From: HGM12587 sp945786935
GTDB lineage: Bacteria > Bacillota > Clostridia > Lachnospirales > Lachnospiraceae
Reading direction: 5' to 3'
Assembly: GCA_945786935.1 (NCBI GenBank)
Contig: CALZFY010000003.1
Span: forward strand, 4,531-68,530
DNA length: 64,000 nt
Under the pieces are notes generated by a model, which worked only from the letters and a program-made list of their open reading frames with translations, was not told the DNA's origin and made no database searches. Position numbers and translations under genes: made by a program. This document shows, piece by piece, positions 18,289 to 27,412 of this stretch (its first letter is position 1; every line of letters starts with the position of its first letter).

Positions 18289-19227
18289 ATGATGAATTCA
18301 AAAGTAACAATCATTGTGGTGCATAGAGGAAATCAGAGATATCTTAGAGATGCTCTGCGATGTGCAAGAAATGCAGGAAATCAGGTTGTGTTGATTGGAG
18401 ATGAAACTAATTCCAAAGATGTCGGATGGATTGACTTCCGGACATGTCAATCAGAAGAGTATCATCACTTTTCTGAAATCTATGAGCATATGTCGTCCAA
18501 TCCATATAAATTCGAGTTGATTTGTTTCGAGCGATATTTTCTGACCTACGCATATATGAAAAATAATCAGCTTACGGAATGTGTGATGATGGATAGTGAC
18601 GTATGTTTGTATGAGGAGATTACCAGGGAAACATTCCAAAATGCAGATCTGGCAATTTCTATTCCGAAGCAGAAATCTGAGTATACCATGTCTGCATCAG
18701 CACATTTTTCCTACTGGAAAATAGAGACGATGAGAGAAATGCTCAGTTTTATGATTTCTGCATATAAACACAAACTGCCGGAAATTTATGAAAAGTGGGA
18801 TTGGCATAAAACAACGGGGACTCCGGGAGGAGTTTGCGATATGACACTTTTGTATCTCTTTTCCAGACAATTCAAAGGGAATATCCTGAATACGGATTTG
18901 CTTTTGCGTCCGCTGTTATTTGACCAGGTTATGTCAGATTATAAAAATCATGGTATAGAATTTCTGACACTGAAAAATGGACATACAAAGGCAGTGTATA
19001 AGAATAAAGATGGAAAGGTATGTTATAAGTCGGAGGATCAGGAATTTTTTCCGGTATTGTATATACATGCCCAGGGCGGTGATAAAAGGTATATTTTTGC
19101 TGTCAGCAGAAAAAAAACAGACAGCCTCTGGATGGAAATTGGCAATGTGATGTTCTGGACAAACCGAATTTATGAAAAATTGATGCGTTGCATAGGCGTG
19201 GAGAAACGTTTCAACTGGAAAGGATAA
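18289..19227 (+). CDS. Putative GT-A glycosyltransferase with DxD motif
   Basis: A 312-residue soluble protein with KVTIIVVHRGN at the N-terminus and VMMDSDVCLYE (about residue 105), a DxD-like metal site of the GT-A fold. Later stretches such as KWDWHKTTGTPGGVCDMTLLYLF and FPVLYIHAQGGDKRYI include His and Asp residues of the sort used for acceptor binding in GT8- or GT32-like enzymes. No named family could be matched with certainty. GGAGAA eight bases upstream supports the start at two tandem ATGs. Its end lies just before the polymerase-like gene. Confidence 0.62.
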   Translation: MMNSKVTIIVVHRGNQRYLRDALRCARNAGNQVVLIGDETNSKDVGWIDFRTCQSEEYHHFSEIYEHMSSNPYKFELICFERYFLTYAYMKNNQLTECVMMDSDVCLYEEITRETFQNADLAISIPKQKSEYTMSASAHFSYWKIETMREMLSFMISAYKHKLPEIYEKWDWHKTTGTPGGVCDMTLLYLFSRQFKGNILNTDLLLRPLLFDQVMSDYKNHGIEFLTLKNGHTKAVYKNKDGKVCYKSEDQEFFPVLYIHAQGGDKRYIFAVSRKKTDSLWMEIGNVMFWTNRIYEKLMRCIGVEKRFNWKG

Positions 19228-19247
19228 GGAGTTTTATATATCAGACT

Positions 19248-21155
19248 ATGGAAAGTGTTAAATGTTATATAAAAGAAATGATAGCCTGTGTATTTACGTT
19301 TGTCTTGATCTATGTTCTAAAAGATCCTGGAATCGTAAAATATGTTGTGCTGATGGGCGTTTCTGCTGTATTTTTTCTGTATGGATTAAAAAATTTTAAT
19401 AAGGATTTTCTCATTCTCGGTGTGCCGGCTATGGTCTATATTTCGGTAGGAGGAGTGCTTTCTCTTATTTTGGGAAATATTTCCTTTCAGTCCGTGAAGG
19501 AGGTTGCGTTTGCAATTATACCTTTGATTGCTGCAATCAGTTTTTATATGGTTTCTGAAAAGATAGGCATTGACTTTATCAAATGGCAATACTGGTCAAT
19601 GGTTGCACTGACTCTGGTCAGACTGAGATATTATTATATTGAGGATGTTTTAGAGACTCAATATGCATTTATTTTTGGAGTTTTTCTGCTATACTTTTGC
19701 GTGATCAGGAAAAATTTAAAATATATTTTGTTTACAACATTGATGCTGTATTTGATGAATAAGCGAATCGCAATGGTGTCTGCAGTACTTATCTTATTGC
19801 TGTACGACTTGATCTTGCGAATGATAAAACGTAAGCCGGAGTGGAAAACGCCAATTATCAAATGCGTGAGTCTGACAGCGCTCATGCTTTTTTGCGGTTA
19901 CGTAATATATTTGTGCGTAGCTAATCTTCAGGGGCAGTTTCTTCAGGATATAACAAGTGGCAGAAGCTCTGCCTGGGCGGTGGTAAAGGAATACTATCAT
20001 CTGTCTGTTTTCTGGATTGGCCGAGGTCTGGGAGACGTAGTCAATCTGTTAGGAAAATTACAGTTTCCCAGTTTTACAACAAATTTGCATAATGACTTAC
20101 TGAAGGTATTTTTGGAAATTGGAATTGTGGGTTATGTCATTTGGATCGTCAGCCATTTTGCAATGTGCCAGTGGCTTTCCGGGAAGAGAAACCTTGACTA
20201 TAAAAGAACAGTATTTCTATATCTGGTAATTCTTTATACGCTGATCAATTATACAACAGATAATATCATGGTGTATGTAAATTACTGGTTTCCGGCATAT
20301 CTGGTGATGCTTACCGTTGTCTTTTCTAAGGAAAAGCAGGAACTTTTATCAGAAAATGATGATAAAAAGGAACACAGATTGTTATGGGGCGTTATTCTGG
20401 TATTTGGAGTATGTATTTTAGGAAATGTGGTGTATGTGTACAAAGAGTATAGGAATCCATCTAATTTTACGATTCCCCAGGATGCTGTAGAGATTTATTC
20501 TCCGGATGGAGGAACTACAAGAGCAACCGTGTGGTTAAGAGAGGGACAGCCCTACTATCGTATTCGCTATGGCGGTGAAGATTTAATAGAACCTTCGATC
20601 GCCGGCGTTTCAACTTCCGAATATGCGATAGAAAAAAATGTACTTTTTGACGAAGTCCTGTATCAGGAGATCGTAGATGATGAAATTTCAGTATCAGACG
20701 AAGAAAATCCCATCAAGAGCTCTTACCAGCCGGTATTGATAAAAATGAAAAGAGATGATGTGGTGGTAGAAATGGAATTAAGGGTGTATGATTACGCAGT
20801 AGCATTCCGATACCGCTTGCCCTCGGTGCAGGGAAGCTATGACGACCTGACGCAGATTAGATTCCTTCAGGGTAGTAGCCTAAATGTTTATGATGAAAAT
20901 CTTCAGAAAGAACTGCTTGATTTATCAACAGAAAATTTGGAGGAAACCATTTATGGCATGCCGTTTACAGCACAATTTGCAAGTGGAAGTGTAATGGAAA
21001 TACGTGAACTTCCTGATATGGATCAGGTATATTCTTATGTAACAGGGGTAAAACGTAAAGACCGGACATTAGATATCGAGTTTTATACCGATATGAATTT
21101 ACAGGGTGACGGATTTGTGAAGACGCCCTGGCGGATTTTTGAAATCAAAAGATAA
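19248..21155 (+). CDS. wzy: O-antigen polymerase-like protein fused to a GH97-N-like extracellular domain
   Basis: A 635-residue protein. Residues 1-400 form about ten membrane helices with the O-antigen ligase/polymerase (Wzy_C) signatures ITSGRSSAWAVVKEY, IGRGLGD and LHNDLLKVFLEIGIVG, so it probably polymerises repeats at the outer face. After a last helix (LLWGVILVFGVCILGNVVYV) a soluble domain of about 230 residues follows. Its blocks YSPDGGTTRATVWLREGQ, YRIRYGGEDLIEPS, ELRVYDYAVAFRYRLPS and FVKTPWRIFEI match the order of the GH97 N-terminal beta-sandwich as I know it; the GH97 catalytic barrel is absent. The ATG is 16 bases after AAGGAG, so the start is uncertain; a TTG at 19188 is an alternative. 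Confidence 0.72.
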   Translation: MESVKCYIKEMIACVFTFVLIYVLKDPGIVKYVVLMGVSAVFFLYGLKNFNKDFLILGVPAMVYISVGGVLSLILGNISFQSVKEVAFAIIPLIAAISFYMVSEKIGIDFIKWQYWSMVALTLVRLRYYYIEDVLETQYAFIFGVFLLYFCVIRKNLKYILFTTLMLYLMNKRIAMVSAVLILLLYDLILRMIKRKPEWKTPIIKCVSLTALMLFCGYVIYLCVANLQGQFLQDITSGRSSAWAVVKEYYHLSVFWIGRGLGDVVNLLGKLQFPSFTTNLHNDLLKVFLEIGIVGYVIWIVSHFAMCQWLSGKRNLDYKRTVFLYLVILYTLINYTTDNIMVYVNYWFPAYLVMLTVVFSKEKQELLSENDDKKEHRLLWGVILVFGVCILGNVVYVYKEYRNPSNFTIPQDAVEIYSPDGGTTRATVWLREGQPYYRIRYGGEDLIEPSIAGVSTSEYAIEKNVLFDEVLYQEIVDDEISVSDEENPIKSSYQPVLIKMKRDDVVVEMELRVYDYAVAFRYRLPSVQGSYDDLTQIRFLQGSSLNVYDENLQKELLDLSTENLEETIYGMPFTAQFASGSVMEIRELPDMDQVYSYVTGVKRKDRTLDIEFYTDMNLQGDGFVKTPWRIFEIKR

Positions 21156-21199
21156 GATTCACGGATTATATTTGGGAGAGACGTGGGAAACAGGAGAAT

Positions 21200-21622
21200 A
21201 TGAAATCAATGAAAATAATCATAGAACTAATGAAAAAGTATAAAGCTTTTATTGCCTATGCGGTATTCGGTGTGTTTACGACGATTGTAAACATTGTCGC
21301 CTACAATTTGTGCTATTATCATGCTGGTATGAGCAATACACTCAGTAATGTGATTGCATGGGTTTTGGCAGTAACGTTTGCATATCTGACCAACAAAGTC
21401 TGGGTGTTTGACAGCAAATCATGGGCATGGAAAGTCCTGAAAAGAGAGGTACCAGCCTTTGTGAGCTGCCGTCTGGCAACCGGAGTTATGGATCTGGTCA
21501 TTATGTACATGAGTGTGGATGTGATGCACTGGAATGCCATGCTGATGAAGCTGTTGTCAAATGTTTTGGTAATTGTGCTGAATTATATCTTTAGTAAATT
21601 GGTAATTTTTAAGAAGAAATAA
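21200..21622 (+). CDS. GtrA family membrane protein
   Basis: A 140-residue four-helix membrane protein. AYAVFGVFTTIVNIVAYNLCY, FAYLTNKVWVFDSK, FVSCRLATGVMDLVIMY and LNYIFSKLVIFKKK are the standard GtrA helices and inter-helix motifs. GtrA proteins are thought to flip polyprenyl-phosphate-linked sugars. It closes the first transcription unit and is separate from the GtrA domain fused to a GT2 at about 12.9 kb, so two lipid-sugar flipping steps may exist. ATGs at 21200 and 21209 both follow AGGAG. Confidence 0.88.
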   Translation: MKSMKIIIELMKKYKAFIAYAVFGVFTTIVNIVAYNLCYYHAGMSNTLSNVIAWVLAVTFAYLTNKVWVFDSKSWAWKVLKREVPAFVSCRLATGVMDLVIMYMSVDVMHWNAMLMKLLSNVLVIVLNYIFSKLVIFKKK

Positions 21623-21633
21623 CCATGCAGAAT

Positions 21634-21662
21634 TTGCCAAAATATTAAAAATATGTTACAAT
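21634..21662 (+). promoter_or_regulatory. Sigma-A promoter for the rfb/ABC-exporter operon
   Basis: TTGCCA (21634-21639) and TACAAT (21657-21662) are separated by exactly 17 bases, in the AT-rich 80-base gap before rfbB. The predicted message would start about 35 bases before the rfbB ATG, and GGAGG precedes that ATG. This is the clearest promoter seen in the window. Confidence 0.7.
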
Positions 21663-21702
21663 CAAAAATAACTATGTAAATCAACCTATGGAGGAAATTT
21701 TA

Positions 21703-22779
21703 ATGAGAACCTATTTAGTAACTGGTGGTGCCGGATTCATCGGTTCCAACTACATTCACTACATGTTCCGTAAATATGATAACGAGATCCGTATTATTAA
21801 TGTAGACTGCTTAACCTACGCAGGAAACCTTGAAAATTTAAAGGATGTGGAAAATAGAGACAACTATACTTTCGTGAAAGCAAATATCTGTGATAAAGAA
21901 GCTATCGAAAAGATCTTTGCCGAAAACGATATTGACCGCGTGGTACACTTCGCTGCAGAGTCTCATGTGGACAGAAGTATCAAAAATCCGGAAGTATTCG
22001 TAGAGACTAATGTTCTTGGAACTTTAGTAATGTTAAATGCAGCAAAAGCTGCATGGGAATTACCGGATGGTACATTTAAAGAAGGTAAGAAGTTTTTATA
22101 TGTATCTACAGATGAAGTATATGGTTCCTTAGAAGATGGCGATACTTACTTCTATGAGACTACACCGTTTGACCCGCACAGTCCATATTCAGCAAGTAAG
22201 GCTTCCGGTGATATGCTCACCAAAGCTTACTGGGATACCTACAAATTCCCAATCAATATCACAAGCTGCAGTAACAACTACGGCCCGTATCAGTTCCCGG
22301 AAAAACTGATTCCGCTCATCATTAACAATGCATTACAGGGCAAAAAGCTTCCGGTATACGGTGATGGTAAAAATGTCCGCGACTGGTTATATGTAGATGA
22401 CCACGCAAAGGCAATCGACATGGTTCAGGAACATGGCGTTCTTGGTGAAAGATACAATGTAGGCGGACACAACGAAAAACAGAATATTGAAATCATCAAT
22501 ATTATTCTGGAAACTCTTCAGGAAATGCTTCCGGAAGGCGATCCTAGAAAAGCACTGGTTAGCAAAGACCTCATTACTTACGTGGAAGACCGTAAAGGTC
22601 ATGACAGACGTTATGCCATTGCTCCGGACAAGATCAAAGCAGAGATTGGCTGGTATCCGGAAACTATGTTCAAAGAGGGTATCAAAAAGACCATCGCCTG
22701 GTTCTTTGAAAATGAAGAATGGATGAAGAACGTAACAAGCGGTGATTACCAGAAATATTATGAAGAAATGTATAAATAA
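21703..22779 (+). CDS. rfbB: dTDP-glucose 4,6-dehydratase
   Basis: A 358-residue RmlB enzyme that turns dTDP-glucose into dTDP-4-keto-6-deoxyglucose. It has the NAD motif TGGAGFIGSNYIHYM, HFAAESHVDRSI, the catalytic STDEVYGSLEDGD with the Asp-Glu pair, YSASKASGDML (Tyr-x3-Lys), and SNNYGPYQFPEKLIP. GGAGG eight bases upstream decides this ATG over the in-frame ATG at 21688. Its product can feed both the rhamnose branch (rfbC) and the 4-aminotransferase at about 38.3 kb. Codon use here is noticeably richer in C than in the genes further right. Confidence 0.96.
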   Translation: MRTYLVTGGAGFIGSNYIHYMFRKYDNEIRIINVDCLTYAGNLENLKDVENRDNYTFVKANICDKEAIEKIFAENDIDRVVHFAAESHVDRSIKNPEVFVETNVLGTLVMLNAAKAAWELPDGTFKEGKKFLYVSTDEVYGSLEDGDTYFYETTPFDPHSPYSASKASGDMLTKAYWDTYKFPINITSCSNNYGPYQFPEKLIPLIINNALQGKKLPVYGDGKNVRDWLYVDDHAKAIDMVQEHGVLGERYNVGGHNEKQNIEIINIILETLQEMLPEGDPRKALVSKDLITYVEDRKGHDRRYAIAPDKIKAEIGWYPETMFKEGIKKTIAWFFENEEWMKNVTSGDYQKYYEEMYK

Positions 22780-23752
22780 TAAACGAATCAGCAGTGCCAT
22801 TCTGGCACTGCTAGTTCTGCTTTTTGCAGTTGGCATTTATTTTTTCTGTTTTTACAGTACAGATGAGTTTTATCTGAAAAAATATGCCAACGCAGATGCT
22901 AAATTTTATAACGACTATATCATCACCAGTGTGGATGAGGGGATTCAGATACTGGACTTTGACGGAAAAATTGTAAATTCATATGAGGGCTTAAAGGCAT
23001 CATGGCTGTACACCTACCCGGAGGAAGGGGTGGTTGTTTACAGCAATCATGATAAGGAAACTCATCTGTTAAGACTCGACGAAAACATGGATATGATATC
23101 CGATAGAGTCATTCTGAACACAGAGCTTTTGGCCATCGACCCAACCATCTGTAAAGTAGGAGACACTTATCTGGTAACACACACCACCATTGATGGAACG
23201 ATTAATAATCCAAGTCCCGATGGAGATAACGGCATCTATACACTGGAGCTATATACTTCCAAAAATCTGGAAAACTGGGAGCACCGAACCACCATTACCA
23301 GTCAGAAGCATGACATCGAAGATATAGACATGCTGTATGACAATCAAAAGTTATACTGTACTTATGAAAAAGAAGATTATGACAAAGGGCCTTCGAAAAT
23401 CTGCATGAGGGTATCTTTAGATGAGGGCATTACCTGGAGTGAAGAGCAGATTCTCATTGACAATGGGGCAGATAACGAGCCATCCTGTATCTTAAAGGAA
23501 GATGATGGTTACAGACTCTACTACAGCAGTGACAAAGAACGTCCGGGAGAATCCTATAACGGGGCTTCTGCCTACTCGGCATTCTTTGATATGAATTTTA
23601 ACCATGTCTCAGAATTAGATGAAAAGGTGGATATGAAAGATAATCTGGGAATCCGTCTCTATGAAGTTAAGATGCTGGACGGAAAGCTGTATTTCCTGTT
23701 TGCAAAGAACTTCATGACAGATAAGGACTTTGTTTTAAGAAGTATAAAATAA
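22760..23752 (+). CDS. Membrane-anchored beta-propeller protein
   Basis: A 330-residue protein with a short basic N-terminus, one hydrophobic segment (SSAILALLVLLFAVGIYFFCF) and a long exported region. The exported part has repeats like five-bladed glycosidase propellers (LYTSKNLENWEHRT, YYSSDKERPG) and one Asp-box-like stretch, VSLDEGITWSEEQ. This resembles GH43/GH32 or sialidase propellers, but no catalytic set could be assigned. It is inserted between rfbB and rfbA and overlaps rfbB by 20 bases, so it depends on coupling; no strong ribosome site is seen. It might bind or trim the finished glycan outside the cell. Confidence 0.68.
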   Translation: MKKCINNKRISSAILALLVLLFAVGIYFFCFYSTDEFYLKKYANADAKFYNDYIITSVDEGIQILDFDGKIVNSYEGLKASWLYTYPEEGVVVYSNHDKETHLLRLDENMDMISDRVILNTELLAIDPTICKVGDTYLVTHTTIDGTINNPSPDGDNGIYTLELYTSKNLENWEHRTTITSQKHDIEDIDMLYDNQKLYCTYEKEDYDKGPSKICMRVSLDEGITWSEEQILIDNGADNEPSCILKEDDGYRLYYSSDKERPGESYNGASAYSAFFDMNFNHVSELDEKVDMKDNLGIRLYEVKMLDGKLYFLFAKNFMTDKDFVLRSIK

Positions 23753-23776
23753 ATGTTTACAAGGGAGAAAACAAAA

Positions 23777-24646
23777 ATGAAAGGTATTATTTTAGCCGGG
23801 GGCTCTGGCACAAGACTGTATCCGTTAACAAAAGCAATTTCCAAGCAGATCATGCCAATATATGATAAACCGATGATCTATTATCCGTTATCTACCCTGA
23901 TGCTTGCAGGGATCAGAGAAATCCTGATCATCTCTACTCCAAGAGATCTTCCGACCTTTGAAGAACTCTTAGGAGACGGAAGCCAGTTAGGATTGGAGAT
24001 GCACTATGCAGTGCAGGAACAGCCAAGAGGTCTGGCAGAAGCATTTATCATCGGTGCTGATTTTATTGGCAATGATTCCGTAGCCATGGTATTGGGTGAC
24101 AATATTTTCTACGGACAGAGCTTCTCTAAAGTTTTAAAGGAAGCTGCATCCCGTGATAAGGGTGCAACCATCTTTGGATACTATGTAAAGGATCCTACAG
24201 AATATGGCGTGGTAGAATTTGACGAAAACGGTATGGCAATCTCCATCGAAGAAAAGCCTGCCAAGCCAAAGTCAAATTATGCAGTGCCGGGACTTTATTT
24301 CTACGATAATGACGTAGTAGAGATTGCAAAAAATGTAAAACCATCCGCCCGTGGTGAGATTGAAATCACAAGCATCAATAATGAATACCTGAAAAGAGGA
24401 GATCTTCATGTAGAGACCTTAGGTCGGGGATTTGCATGGCTGGATACAGGTAGCCATGACAACTTACTGGAGGCTGCAAACTTCGTGGCAACTTTTCAGA
24501 AACGTCAGGGAATGTATGTATCCTGTATCGAGGAAATTGCATTCAGACGTGGATTTATTGACAGAGAGCAGCTTTTAAAGCTTGCAGAACCTTTATTAAA
24601 AACAGCTTATGGTCAGTACTTAGTGGACGTGGCAAACGGATTATAA
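23777..24646 (+). CDS. rfbA: Glucose-1-phosphate thymidylyltransferase
   Basis: A 289-residue RmlA, the usual short-form length. The nucleotide-binding signature GIILAGGSGTRLYPLT opens the protein, followed by KQIMPIYDKPMIYYPLSTLM, VLGDNIFYG and GRGFAWLDTGSHDNLLEAA. It makes dTDP-glucose from glucose-1-phosphate and dTTP, the first step for rhamnose and other 6-deoxyhexoses. AGGGAG about eleven bases upstream supports this ATG rather than the one 24 bases earlier. Confidence 0.96.
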   Translation: MKGIILAGGSGTRLYPLTKAISKQIMPIYDKPMIYYPLSTLMLAGIREILIISTPRDLPTFEELLGDGSQLGLEMHYAVQEQPRGLAEAFIIGADFIGNDSVAMVLGDNIFYGQSFSKVLKEAASRDKGATIFGYYVKDPTEYGVVEFDENGMAISIEEKPAKPKSNYAVPGLYFYDNDVVEIAKNVKPSARGEIEITSINNEYLKRGDLHVETLGRGFAWLDTGSHDNLLEAANFVATFQKRQGMYVSCIEEIAFRRGFIDREQLLKLAEPLLKTAYGQYLVDVANGL

Positions 24647-24666
24647 AAAGCAGGGAGTAGAAAATA

Positions 24667-25218
24667 ATGGGTAAGATTACTGTAGAAACATGTGAGATCG
24701 AAGGATTAAAGGTTATTACACCCACCGTATTCGGAGATGAACGTGGATATTTTATGGAGACATATAATTATAATGATTTTGCAGCAGCAGGCATCGATGT
24801 ACAGTTTGTACAGGACAATCAGTCTGCTTCTAAAAAGGGTGTGCTTCGCGGATTACATTTTCAGATCAATTATCCCCAGGACAAGCTGGTGCGAGTAGTA
24901 AACGGGGAAGTGTTTGACGTGGCAGTGGATTTAAGAGAAGGTTCCAAAACTTACGGAAAATGGTTTGGAGTGCGTCTTTCCGCTGAAAATAAAAAGCAGT
25001 TCTTTATTCCCAAGGGATTTGCCCATGGATTTTTAGTATTATCTGATTTTGCAGAATTTGCATACAAATGTACAGATTTTTATCATCCAAACGATGAAGG
25101 CGGTCTGGCATACAATGACCCTGAAATCGGTGTGGAATGGCCGATTCCGGAAGGTATGGAGCTTATCATGTCTGAGAAAGATCAGAAATGGGGCGGCCTT
25201 TCTACTTTAAAGAAATAA
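24667..25218 (+). CDS. rfbC: dTDP-4-dehydrorhamnose 3,5-epimerase
   Basis: A 183-residue RmlC cupin. FGDERGYFMETYN, VQDNQSASKKGVLRGLHFQ (catalytic His), KLVRVVNGEVFDVAVDLR and FIPKGFAHGFLVLSD are the family's conserved blocks; the late Tyr needed for acid catalysis is in EFAYKCTDFY. It makes dTDP-4-keto-L-rhamnose. The reductase rfbD that should finish the pathway is not next to it and was not found in the window. Confidence 0.95.
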   Translation: MGKITVETCEIEGLKVITPTVFGDERGYFMETYNYNDFAAAGIDVQFVQDNQSASKKGVLRGLHFQINYPQDKLVRVVNGEVFDVAVDLREGSKTYGKWFGVRLSAENKKQFFIPKGFAHGFLVLSDFAEFAYKCTDFYHPNDEGGLAYNDPEIGVEWPIPEGMELIMSEKDQKWGGLSTLKK

Positions 25219-25233
25219 GGATATTTTAGGATT

Positions 25234-26064
25234 ATGATCAAAGAATTGTTACAGTTTCCAAAGATGGGAAAGGAAAACAGACAGCTCATTTGGAAGCTTG
25301 CAAAAAATGATTTCAAAACAAGATATGCAGGCTCCAATTTTGGAGTTTTATGGGCTCTTGTTCAGCCGGTCATCATTGTACTGGTGTACTGGTTTGTATT
25401 CCAGGTGGGCTTGCGTGCAGAGACACAGAAGCTCAAAGAGGGATTGGATGTGGCCTTTGTCCTTTGGCTGACCTCCGGTCTGGTGCCCTGGTTCTATTTT
25501 TCGGAAGCGCTGACCAATGGTACAAACTCGCTTTTAGAGTACAATTATCTTGTAAAAAAAGTAGTATTTAATATCGATGTGCTTCCTATCGTAAGATGTG
25601 CAGCAGCTTTGTTTATCCACAGCTTTTTCATCATCTTTATGCTGCTTTTAAACATGGGATATGGTTTCTGGCCGGATCTGTACACCTTACAGGTAGTTTA
25701 TTACAGCTTCTGCCTCTTTATGCTGGTACTGGCGATCTGCTATTGGACAAGCGCAGTGGTGATTTTTTTCCGGGATTTATCCCAGATCGTAAATATCTTC
25801 CTGCAGATTGGTATCTGGATGACACCGATCATGTGGTCTTTAGATGTTTTAGCAAATACACCATTTGCATGGCTGCAGCCTGTTTTTAAACTGAATCCGC
25901 TGTATTACATTGTATATGGTTACAGAGATGCGCTGTTTTATAAAGTCGCTTTCTGGGAAAGATGGGAGATGACCTTGTATTTCTGGATTGTGGTACTGGT
26001 ACTTTTGGGCAGCGGCCTTCATGTGTTTAAGAAGCTGAAGGTGCATTTTGCAGATGTTCTGTAA
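25234..26064 (+). CDS. wzm: Polysaccharide ABC exporter permease (first copy)
   Basis: A 276-residue ABC-2 permease with six membrane helices. LAKNDFKTRYAGSNFGVLWALVQPV is the family's amphipathic N-terminal signature, WLTSGLVPWFYFSEAL and NPLYYIVYGYRDALFY are further hallmarks. It is the Wzm/TagG type that, with the ATPase gene after it, exports completed undecaprenyl-linked polymers. A relative sits at 52.4 kb. It is cotranscribed with rfbBAC, which suggests a rhamnose-containing cargo. Confidence 0.92.
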   Translation: MIKELLQFPKMGKENRQLIWKLAKNDFKTRYAGSNFGVLWALVQPVIIVLVYWFVFQVGLRAETQKLKEGLDVAFVLWLTSGLVPWFYFSEALTNGTNSLLEYNYLVKKVVFNIDVLPIVRCAAALFIHSFFIIFMLLLNMGYGFWPDLYTLQVVYYSFCLFMLVLAICYWTSAVVIFFRDLSQIVNIFLQIGIWMTPIMWSLDVLANTPFAWLQPVFKLNPLYYIVYGYRDALFYKVAFWERWEMTLYFWIVVLVLLGSGLHVFKKLKVHFADVL

Positions 26065-26124
26065 TAAGTTGTACATGCTTTTTCAACGCAAACTTGATAT
26101 TTAAGGAACAAAAATAGAAATTAT

Positions 26125-27405
26125 ATGAGTGATTTAGCAATTAAGATTACGAATCTGACGAAAATATATAAATTGTATGACAGAAACCGTGACCGACTGA
26201 AGGATTCTCTGGGACTTTCAAAGAAGGCCAATTATAAAGAGCATTATGCCCTGAAAAATGTGGATATGGAAGTAAAAACCGGGGAGTCTGTGGGGATTAT
26301 CGGTGTCAACGGTTCCGGAAAGTCTACGATTCTTAAAATCATTACAGGGGTGTTAAATGCTACCTCCGGTGATATCAAGATCAACGGACGTATTTCAGCT
26401 CTTTTGGAGCTGGGGGCCGGTTTTAATATGGAATATACCGGTCTTGAGAATGTGTACTTAAATGGTACCATGATGGGATTTACGGAAAAGGAGATCGATG
26501 AGAGATTGCAGGACATCCTGGATTTTGCGGATATCGGCGAGTTTATCCATCAGCCGGTAAAGACCTATTCCAGCGGTATGTTCGTGCGTCTGGCTTTTGC
26601 GGTAGCCATTAACATTGACCCGGAAATTCTCATCGTAGACGAGGCTCTGTCTGTAGGGGACGTTTTCTTCCAGGCAAAGTGTTATCATAAATTCGAAGAA
26701 TTTAAAAAGATGGGCAAGACCATTCTTTTTGTAAGCCATGACCTCACCAGCATTGCAAAATACTGTGATAGAGTAATTCTGCTGAATAAAGGTGTGAAGC
26801 TGGCAGAAGGTAATCCAAAGGACATGGTCAACATGTACAAAAAGCTTCTGGTACACCAGCTGGATGAAGAGACTCTCGAGGATGTCAGTGGAAAAAGTGC
26901 CATTGGCGAAAAGAGTGATAGTGGTAAGGCATGGAAGGACAACTTTGAGATCAACCCGACTATCACAGACTATGGTGAAAAGCAGGCGGAAATCGTAGAC
27001 TTTGCCATTATCGATCAGTACGGGTCTTATAGCAGCATTATTGAAAAAGGCTCTGTCTATAAAGTAAAAGCAAAGATATATTTCCATGAGACAGTAAAGA
27101 ACCCAATCTTTACGATTACCATCAAAAATAAACAGGGTACTGACATTACCGGTACCAACACCATGTTTGAGCGAATCGAAACCGGTACGGTAAATGCCGG
27201 AGAGGAACGGATCGTGACCTATGAGCAGAAAATGAACTTGCAGGGAGGGGATTACCTTCTTTCCCTTGGATGTACAGGCTATGTGGGCGATAATTTCGTG
27301 GTTTACCACAGATTGTATGATCTGGTAAGCTTTAACGTATTGTCTGATAAAAATACTGTGGGATTCTTTGATATGGATTCCCACATTACTGTGGAGAAGA
27401 TGTAA
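26125..27405 (+). CDS. wzt: Polysaccharide ABC exporter ATPase with C-terminal cargo-binding domain (first copy)
   Basis: A 426-residue ATPase. Residues 1-240 have Walker A GVNGSGKST, the signature YSSGMFVRLAF, Walker B EILIVDEALSVGD and the switch His in FVSHDLTS. Residues 270-426 form the beta-sandwich found at the end of Wzt proteins (AEIVDFAIIDQYGSYS, NKQGTDITGTNTMF, GGDYLLSLG, YHRLYDLVSF). In E. coli O8/O9a this domain recognises the modified non-reducing end of the finished chain. The presence of such a domain makes the terminal-modification enzyme next door meaningful. AAGGAA lies 17 bases before the ATG, so initiation may be weak. Confidence 0.93.
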   Translation: MSDLAIKITNLTKIYKLYDRNRDRLKDSLGLSKKANYKEHYALKNVDMEVKTGESVGIIGVNGSGKSTILKIITGVLNATSGDIKINGRISALLELGAGFNMEYTGLENVYLNGTMMGFTEKEIDERLQDILDFADIGEFIHQPVKTYSSGMFVRLAFAVAINIDPEILIVDEALSVGDVFFQAKCYHKFEEFKKMGKTILFVSHDLTSIAKYCDRVILLNKGVKLAEGNPKDMVNMYKKLLVHQLDEETLEDVSGKSAIGEKSDSGKAWKDNFEINPTITDYGEKQAEIVDFAIIDQYGSYSSIIEKGSVYKVKAKIYFHETVKNPIFTITIKNKQGTDITGTNTMFERIETGTVNAGEERIVTYEQKMNLQGGDYLLSLGCTGYVGDNFVVYHRLYDLVSFNVLSDKNTVGFFDMDSHITVEKM

Positions 27406-27412
27406 GTTTAGA

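Noticed and set aside
22387..22836. 149-codon minus-strand frame opposite the end of rfbB
   Set aside because: Fully overlaps conserved rfbB coding sequence and has no family resemblance.
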